NCBI GenBank assembly: GCA_949077355.1
Contig: CARUQW010000012.1
Coordinates: 1 to 28,109 of the forward strand
Length of the DNA stretch: 28,109 nt
From: an uncultured Clostridia bacterium
GTDB lineage: Bacteria; Bacillota; Clostridia; TANB77; CAG-508
Reading direction: 5' to 3'
Below are positions 23,425 to 28,109 of this stretch, piece by piece (positions within the stretch are counted from its first letter, which is position 1; each line of letters begins with the position of its first letter). Below the pieces are notes generated by a model. It made no database searches, was not told the DNA's origin, and worked only from the letters and a program-made list of their open reading frames with translations. The translations under genes were made by a program, and so were the position numbers.

Positions 23425-23995
23425 TTATTTTATATTTTGAGTTGCTTTGATACATCTTCTGTAATTTGGTTCATTTTCTACACAAGTAATTAGTGTAAGA
23501 ATATTATCTTCTGTACTTTCTAAACAGGTTAGGTCTGTTGCTTGTATAATACTATTTTTTTCTACCAAGTATTCTCTACTAGCATTTTCGAAGGTATAAA
23601 TAATTTTTTCACCTGCTTGTAATTGTTTTAATTCTGAAAAGTAATTATTCTTATAACCTCTGTTATGAGCTGCTAGACAAACATTTCCTTTCCATTGTTC
23701 ACTTTCTTCAAAATGCCCTACAAATTCATCCATAATTTCTTTTGTAGTTCCTTCTGCTATATAAGCTTTTAAATTAATACCAATCATTTTGTTTGCTATT
23801 GACTTCTGATTTTGAAATAACATTTTCTACCTTAGTTTGAATTGTGGAATTTACAGAAAATCCTGCTTTTAAAACTGCTTTTTTGGATAAAAAATTAAAA
23901 TAAGAACAAAATAAATTTAGCATTGCTATAATTATAATTGTAACAATGAAGGCTAAAACATTAATATAACATGTACTATATTTAAAAGTACTTAT
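23425..23995 (-). pseudogene. Sortase with a frame break near the start of the catalytic domain
   Basis: The catalytic part (23823-23425) has the sortase residues: histidine in AAHNRGY, cysteine in TLITC, arginine in YRRC. It looks like a class D type enzyme that would anchor the neighbouring LPVTG adhesin. The expected membrane-anchor N-terminus lies in another frame, from about 23995 (possible ATA start after AAGGAG) to a TAA at 23776-23774, ending KQNDWY. The catalytic frame resumes at INLKAYIAEGTT, a +1 offset with about five residues (the usual xIPxI strand) missing. There is no CGG at the join, and the sequence fits a small deletion between short GGTATT-like repeats. I judge this to be real decay or an assembly deletion rather than recoding. 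Confidence 0.65.
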
Positions 23996-24143
23996 TTTAT
24001 CACACTCCTTTATTTATTAATTTTATTAAAATTTTTGGAAATTATTTTTTCGAAAAAACTTTTTCAAGCTATTAGAATTAATTTTTATAATTTGAGTTAA
24101 CTTCTCCTTTATCATAATACATTTTTTTCCATTTGTAAAGAAC

Positions 24144-24167
24144 TTTTCATCGCAAAATATGACAAAA
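24144..24167. repeat. 24-base direct repeat, left copy
   Basis: TTTTCATCGCAAAATATGAC and the next AAAA match 25429-25452 at 23 of 24 positions, in the same orientation. The two copies bracket the Rpn/YhgA-like gene. Confidence 0.75.
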
Positions 24168-24197
24168 TTAAACATTTTTAAATATTCAATTTCTATT

Positions 24198-25187
24198 TTA
24201 ATTTACTATCATTTTTTTAATATTTTCTAATTCTTCTTTACTTATACCAGTATATTTTATAATTTTATCTTCGGACTCTCCTAAATTCAACATATTTTCT
24301 ACCGTTTTTTTTACCGTTTCCAACTTTCCTTTTGCCTCTCCTCTAATTGCTAAATCAAGCATCATTTCTTTTAATAAACTCATAGATTTTTCCTCCCTTT
24401 TCTCTATTTTTCCCAATATTTTATCTGTCATTTTCTTACCTAAATAAGGATATACTATATTACAGATAATCTCTAAAAATATTTCTTTATCTTTATCCTG
24501 TTTCCTATTTTCTATTATCTTTTCTACTTGTTCTAGCAATTCTTCTTGCGTTTTGCACTTTTCTATTATCATAATTGCTGAAAGTAAAGTATTTTTTTCT
24601 GCCAACTTTTCAAATTCAAAATCTCGTACCGCCACCAAATTATACCATAAATTAATTTGATATTCACTATAATTTTCTTCTTGATATTGCTTTTCCATAA
24701 ATTTTGTTTTTGCCGTCCATTTAGAACTTCCAGTATAAATTACAATGGGTACAACAATTGGATATAATCCATTGCTTTTTTCTTTTCTCATAATCTCACC
24801 AACATAAGTCCCCATTCTCTCTATCATTTTTCTATCAACGGTACTTTGATGTTCTATTAAAAAGTAAATTGGTATTTCTTTCAATCGATATAATATATCT
24901 GTATACTTGCTTTTATAACGTTTCGTAATAAATTCTGTTGAACACTGTATCAATTGTTCTTCTTTTAGTGTCTCTCGCAAATTTAAAAACTGATTTAGAA
25001 ATTTTGTCATTTCTCTCTTTTGGCCTAGTATTACTTTAAATATTTTATCATGCTTTTTATCAATTTCCTCATCCCATTTTTCTCTTTTGCTTATTTCTAA
25101 TATATACTGGCTTTTTTCCTCTTCCAATATGTTATCTAAACATTTCTTTCGATATTCCAAATAATCTAATCTTGTTATAAATTTCAA
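24198..25187 (-). CDS. Rpn/YhgA-like PD-(D/E)XK nuclease (transposase_31 family)
   Basis: The 329 residues contain the family core: HDKIFKVILGQKREMTKFLNQFL at about 45-67, then the catalytic pattern KYTDILYR....IPIYFLIEHQS (about 94-116), with the Asp and the E-x-Q used by YhgA-type members in place of E-x-K. A C-terminal helical part follows (GESEDKIIKYTGISKEELENIKK) that resembles a helix-turn-helix tail common in these proteins. Rpn proteins are DNA endonucleases that promote recombination and spread by copy expansion. The start is a TTG with AGGAGG 8 bases upstream. Codon use looks native, with no CGG. A 24-base direct repeat flanks it on both sides. Confidence 0.85.
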   Translation of the reverse strand: MKFITRLDYLEYRKKCLDNILEEEKSQYILEISKREKWDEEIDKKHDKIFKVILGQKREMTKFLNQFLNLRETLKEEQLIQCSTEFITKRYKSKYTDILYRLKEIPIYFLIEHQSTVDRKMIERMGTYVGEIMRKEKSNGLYPIVVPIVIYTGSSKWTAKTKFMEKQYQEENYSEYQINLWYNLVAVRDFEFEKLAEKNTLLSAIMIIEKCKTQEELLEQVEKIIENRKQDKDKEIFLEIICNIVYPYLGKKMTDKILGKIEKREEKSMSLLKEMMLDLAIRGEAKGKLETVKKTVENMLNLGESEDKIIKYTGISKEELENIKKMIVN

Positions 25188-25205
25188 TTCATTTTCCTCC
25201 TTTTC

Positions 25206-25234
25206 ATAATATAATTCTTTAATTTATTTGTCAA
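25206..25234 (-). promoter_or_regulatory. Promoter of the Rpn-like gene
   Basis: On the minus strand TTGACA (25234-25229), 17 bases, TATTAT (25211-25206). The start would fall at the ribosome site, so the leader would be almost absent. The remaining gene-free bases 25235-25428 hold a short palindrome, GTGCAAATTGCAC (25341-25353), and AT-rich sequence without other signals. Confidence 0.55.
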
Positions 25235-25428
25235 TCTTTATCTTTAAGTAAGATAAACGGTTCTTCTTTCCTTTTGGGGAATTTTCTTGATTTTTATTCT
25301 ATTTTATTTGTTTTTGATTTTTTTAGATTTAATTAAGATTGTGCAAATTGCACTTTTGATTTTTAAATTTTTTGAATAAATTTTTAAATTAATATTATAA
25401 TAGCATATTTCTTCTAAAAGTCAACCTT

Positions 25429-25452
25429 TTTTCATCGCAAAATACGACAAAA
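25429..25452. repeat. 24-base direct repeat, right copy
   Basis: Second copy of the 24144-24167 repeat, with one difference (C for T at the position before GAC). Confidence 0.75.
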
Positions 25453-25468
25453 CTTTCCAAATTAATAG

Positions 25469-25489
25469 GAAAGCCTATCTTAGGCTCTC
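25469..25489 (-). terminator. Weak terminator after the histidine kinase
   Basis: On the minus strand GAGAGCCTA (25489-25481) pairs with TAGGCTTTC (25477-25469) around AGA with one G-U pair. Only a short U-rich tail follows. Confidence 0.5.
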
Positions 25490-25502
25490 CTCACTTCTAA
25501 AT

Positions 25503-27002
25503 TCAAATATTCAAATCTAATTCTAAATAGAACTCTACACCGTTTTCCTGATTAATCACGCCATACACATTTCCATAATTATTCATAATTGCCTTTACAA
25601 AAGACAAACCAATTCCAGTTCCGCCATCTGCTCTATTTCTAGAAACATCTACTTTATAAAAACGATTCCAAATTCTACCGATATCTTCTTCTGCTATATT
25701 TTCTCCTGTATTAAATACCTTAACTCTTACCTTATTTTTCTCAATATCTACTACATTTTCTATTTTAATATATTTCTCTCCATTTACTTCTTTTACATGT
25801 TTCATAGCATTTGTTATGTAATTACTAATCACTTGTTCAATATAAAAATCATCTGCAAATACACTAATTTCATCTAATGTTTCAAATATGAATTTAGCTT
25901 GTTTTTCTTCTAACATAACTTGTGATTTTCTTATTACTTCTTTTTCTAATTCTACAATGTTAAATTGCTTATCTTCAAATTCTCTTTTTCCATATTCTAA
26001 CTTCATCAATTCCAATAATTGTTTTACCAATCGATCCATTTTATTGGTTTCATCTAAAATAACCTCTGCATAAAACCTTCTACTTTCTTCATCTGAATTG
26101 ACATTTTCTAATAAGCCTTCACTATATCCTTGTATTAAAGCAATTGGTGTTTTCAATTCATGTGATACATCTGATATAAAACTTTTTCTCATTTCATCAA
26201 TTTGAGACTTTTCTTCAATATCTTTTTCTAATTCTATATTCGTACTTCTTAATTGCTTAATTGTTTTTTCCAATTTATCAGACATAGCATTAATACTTTT
26301 TCCTAGATTATTAATTTCGTCATCTGCATCTGTAATTCTATACTTATGACTAAAATCTAAATTAGACATCTTTTTGGCAATATCATTTAATTCTGCTATT
26401 GGATCCCCAAATTTTCTAGATACATAAGATACAATAATAGCAGCAATTAGAATCGCAAATCCAGCCATTAAATATAAGAAATTATTAGATATTTTTACAC
26501 TTTCCTGAATCGATGTGATTGGTATTCTAATATACAATAAATAGCCATTATCTAAAGCTGCTGATAATAAAATATAAGTAATACCATTTTTACTATCCTT
26601 CATTTTTTTTATTGTAAAACTCTCTCCATTTTCTAATACTTCTCCTAAATTACTGTTAAATCTACTTGTCATTTCATTCATTTGCCCTAAAGTAGAAAAA
26701 AAATCTTTATTAGAAGTGTAGACATTTACATTTTGGTCATTTTTAATTAAAATATCGAAATTATTATTAATCGCTATTTTTTCTAATTGTGTTTCTAATT
26801 CAATATTTTGAGAACCTCTATAATAATTATTTACTACTTCATACACTGATTTGAGTGCTTTTGTCTTACTGTAAATATAAAATTGTCCAAAAACAAAATT
26901 GTTTACCAATATAAGAAATGCAATAATTAATAAAATAACTAATGATAATGTCATAAAAAGTTTTACTCTTACTGAATTAATTGCTTTTTTTAACTTTCTC
27001 AT
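25503..27002 (-). CDS. Membrane sensor histidine kinase
   Basis: The 499 residues run as follows: membrane segment (about 14-36), extracellular sensor of about 130 residues, second membrane segment (about 172-191), HAMP linker (about 192-245), dimerisation domain with the phospho-accepting histidine in DVSHELKTPIALIQGYSEG (about 276-294), and an ATPase domain with NYITNAMKHV (N box), GENIAEEDIGRIWNRFYK and GGTGIGLSFVKAIM (G boxes). The organisation is that of OmpR-partner kinases such as ResE or PhoR types. It follows its response regulator with a gap of 21 bases and is co-transcribed. The signal is not evident from the sequence. Confidence 0.93.
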   Translation of the reverse strand: MRKLKKAINSVRVKLFMTLSLVILLIIAFLILVNNFVFGQFYIYSKTKALKSVYEVVNNYYRGSQNIELETQLEKIAINNNFDILIKNDQNVNVYTSNKDFFSTLGQMNEMTSRFNSNLGEVLENGESFTIKKMKDSKNGITYILLSAALDNGYLLYIRIPITSIQESVKISNNFLYLMAGFAILIAAIIVSYVSRKFGDPIAELNDIAKKMSNLDFSHKYRITDADDEINNLGKSINAMSDKLEKTIKQLRSTNIELEKDIEEKSQIDEMRKSFISDVSHELKTPIALIQGYSEGLLENVNSDEESRRFYAEVILDETNKMDRLVKQLLELMKLEYGKREFEDKQFNIVELEKEVIRKSQVMLEEKQAKFIFETLDEISVFADDFYIEQVISNYITNAMKHVKEVNGEKYIKIENVVDIEKNKVRVKVFNTGENIAEEDIGRIWNRFYKVDVSRNRADGGTGIGLSFVKAIMNNYGNVYGVINQENGVEFYLELDLNI

Positions 27003-27023
27003 TTCTCTTCTTTCTAAACCTCT

Positions 27024-27701
27024 CTATTTTACTTCAAACTTATAACCAATTCCCCTCATTGTTTTAATATATTTTCCTTTTTTCCCTAATTTATGACGTA
27101 TCTTTTTTATATGACTATCAATTGTTCTTGAATCCCCATAATAATCATAATTCCAAACATTATTTAAGATTTTATCTCTAGATAATGCAATATTTTCATT
27201 TTCAATTAAATAAATTAAAAGTTCATATTCTCTTAAACTAAGCTCGATTGTTTTTCCTTCTACTTTTATGGTTCGTCCCTCTTTATCAATTTCAATACCT
27301 GCATAGTTTTTCACTTCTGTTGTGTCTTTGCTTGTCCTTTTTAGAATTGCTTCTACTCTTGCTACCAGTATCTTAGGACTAAATGGCTTTGCTATGTATT
27401 CATCTACTCCTAATTCAAATCCAAATAATTCATCTTGTTCCTCTCCTCTTGCTGTCAGCATAATAATTGGAACTTTGGAATCTTGCCTAATTTGACGAAG
27501 TACAGACCATCCATCTAATTTCGGCATCATTACATCCAATAAAATCAATGTAATTTTATTTTTATTTTCTTCAAAAACTTCTAAAGCTTTTTCTCCATCT
27601 TCTGCTTCTAAAATGCTATATCCCTTTGCCTTTAAAAAATCTTTAATCAGTTTTCTCATTCTTTGTTCATCATCTACAATTAAAATACAATTACCAGACA
27701 C
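27024..27701 (-). CDS. OmpR-family response regulator
   Basis: The 225 residues comprise a receiver domain with DDE at 10-12, the phosphorylated aspartate in LILLDVMMPKLDGW (about 55), the LTA threonine and the KPF lysine (about 105), then a winged-helix domain (about 128-222) with LSLREYELLIYL, NVWNYDYYGDSRTIDSHIKKIRHKLG and the end TMRGIGYKFE. It starts at GTG (27701-27699), chosen for AGGAGTGAT 6 bases upstream. It pairs with the histidine kinase downstream. A TATAAT lies on the minus strand near 27737, without a convincing -35. Confidence 0.93.
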   Translation of the reverse strand: MSGNCILIVDDEQRMRKLIKDFLKAKGYSILEAEDGEKALEVFEENKNKITLILLDVMMPKLDGWSVLRQIRQDSKVPIIMLTARGEEQDELFGFELGVDEYIAKPFSPKILVARVEAILKRTSKDTTEVKNYAGIEIDKEGRTIKVEGKTIELSLREYELLIYLIENENIALSRDKILNNVWNYDYYGDSRTIDSHIKKIRHKLGKKGKYIKTMRGIGYKFEVK

Positions 27702-27774
27702 TTAAATCACTCCTACTATTACTTTTTATTTATATTATAACGACAATTTATGTCTATTTTGTGAATTTTAAAAG

Positions 27775-27813
27775 AAGTTGTTATACACTCTTTTTCAAAA
27801 TATATAACAACTT
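27775..27813. terminator. Terminator after the MscS-like gene
   Basis: AAGTTGTTATA (27775-27785) pairs perfectly with TATAACAACTT (27803-27813). On the minus strand the stem is followed by CTTTT; on the plus strand by TTCTCTTATTTTTTT. It may work both ways. Confidence 0.75.
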
Positions 27814-27818
27814 TTCTC

Positions 27819-28109
27819 TTATTTTTTTAATTGAATTGTCTTGGTATCATAAGCTAGCTCTATATTTTCTTCTTTTAGGATTTTCATGATTTTATAGTTA
27901 ATATCTTCTCTTTCTGCAATATAACTGTTATAATCCACTGAATCTGTAAAACTACAAATTAAAATATTGAGTCCATTATCTGCAATTGTATCAAATTTAA
28001 CAATAATAGAGTCATCATAAATAGCATCTCTTGCTTGCAACATATCTTCTACCCTTACTTGGAATTTTTGTAATTTTTCCAATGGTGTATCTAATTCAAT
28101 ACATAAGTT
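27819..28109 (-). CDS. Mechanosensitive channel MscS family, C-terminal part (partial)
   Basis: An open frame runs from the right edge of the window to the stop at 27819 (96 residues visible). It reads LCIELDTPLEKLQKFQVRVEDML, then VKFDTIADNGLNILICSFTDSVDYNSYIAEREDINYKIMKILKEENIELAYDTKTIQL. This matches the C-terminal alpha-beta domain of MscS-type channels, where the final beta strand closes the cytoplasmic cage. The membrane part lies outside the window. A TTG at 28082 is internal and not the start. Confidence 0.75.
   Translation of the reverse strand, partial: NLCIELDTPLEKLQKFQVRVEDMLQARDAIYDDSIIVKFDTIADNGLNILICSFTDSVDYNSYIAEREDINYKIMKILKEENIELAYDTKTIQLKK

Noticed and set aside
23774..23823. 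Sortase break as a fifth recoding site (TAT-TAA)
   Set aside because: No CGG is present, and a simple +1 skip would leave about five conserved residues missing, so a deletion fits better.
1..28109. CRISPR arrays, tRNA or rRNA genes
   Set aside because: No regularly spaced direct repeats and no cloverleaf with a T-loop GTTCRA pattern were seen on either strand. The fold-back elements and 24-base repeats do not form an array.

Overview
The window is strongly AT-rich, with mostly AGA-type arginine codons, strong AGGAGG ribosome sites and several TTG/GTG starts. Its gene set is that of an endospore-forming Clostridia-type Firmicute: sipL, yunB, yabG, spoIIID, veg, and the UPF0237/UPF0210 pair. 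An uncultured gut clostridial lineage is my best inference; the exact clade cannot be read from the window.

Layout. 1-1222: the rplM-rpsI ribosomal operon on + with a consensus promoter, a structured leader and two terminators. 1239-3014: a large membrane protein of unknown function with foreign-looking codon use. 3230-4867: ACT protein (UPF0237) plus UPF0210. 5071-9583: a sporulation block (sipL-yunB, veg, yabG, spoIIID) with a small zinc-ribbon gene on +. 9733-12172: a prs-like plus nadV-like NAD salvage pair that also looks acquired. 12173-12767: a long intergenic region, mostly one large fold-back element. 12768-17584: CmpB-like membrane protein, PAP2 phosphatase, TcdA, an FAD oxidoreductase (+) and a NifS-like cysteine desulfurase. 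17645-21722: patatin, WG-repeat protein and CNNM transporter. 21788-25502: a second fold-back element, a thioester-domain surface adhesin with a damaged sortase, and an Rpn/YhgA-like nuclease. 25503-28109: a two-component system and the C-terminus of an MscS-type channel.

Main discovery candidate. Four genes (yunB, yabG, patatin, adhesin) are each split into two frames at the same kind of site: NNN-CGG-A, where skipping one C (a +1 shift) gives a GGA glycine codon and restores a full-length family member. By my manual scan, CGG is used as an in-frame codon nowhere else in the native-looking genes (about 6,700 codons). It occurs six times in the three foreign-looking genes (about 1,400 codons). 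This suggests that CGG is an unassigned or starved codon in this organism and that CGG-A works as a +1 recoding signal, or is read as a quadruplet. The sites resemble the yeast Ty1 (CUU-AGG-C) and Ty3 (GCG-AGU-U) +1 shift sites in logic. The split sortase has a different, non-CGG lesion and looks like true decay.

Other points worth attention: the two CGG-using foreign loci share an almost identical promoter core; the prs/nadV pair could be a NARP1-type NAD+ reconstitution system; there is a 72-bp perfect palindrome at 8887-8958; and a family of TTGCCA hairpin elements serves as gene ends, one of them directly after an adhesin that lacks its membrane anchor.
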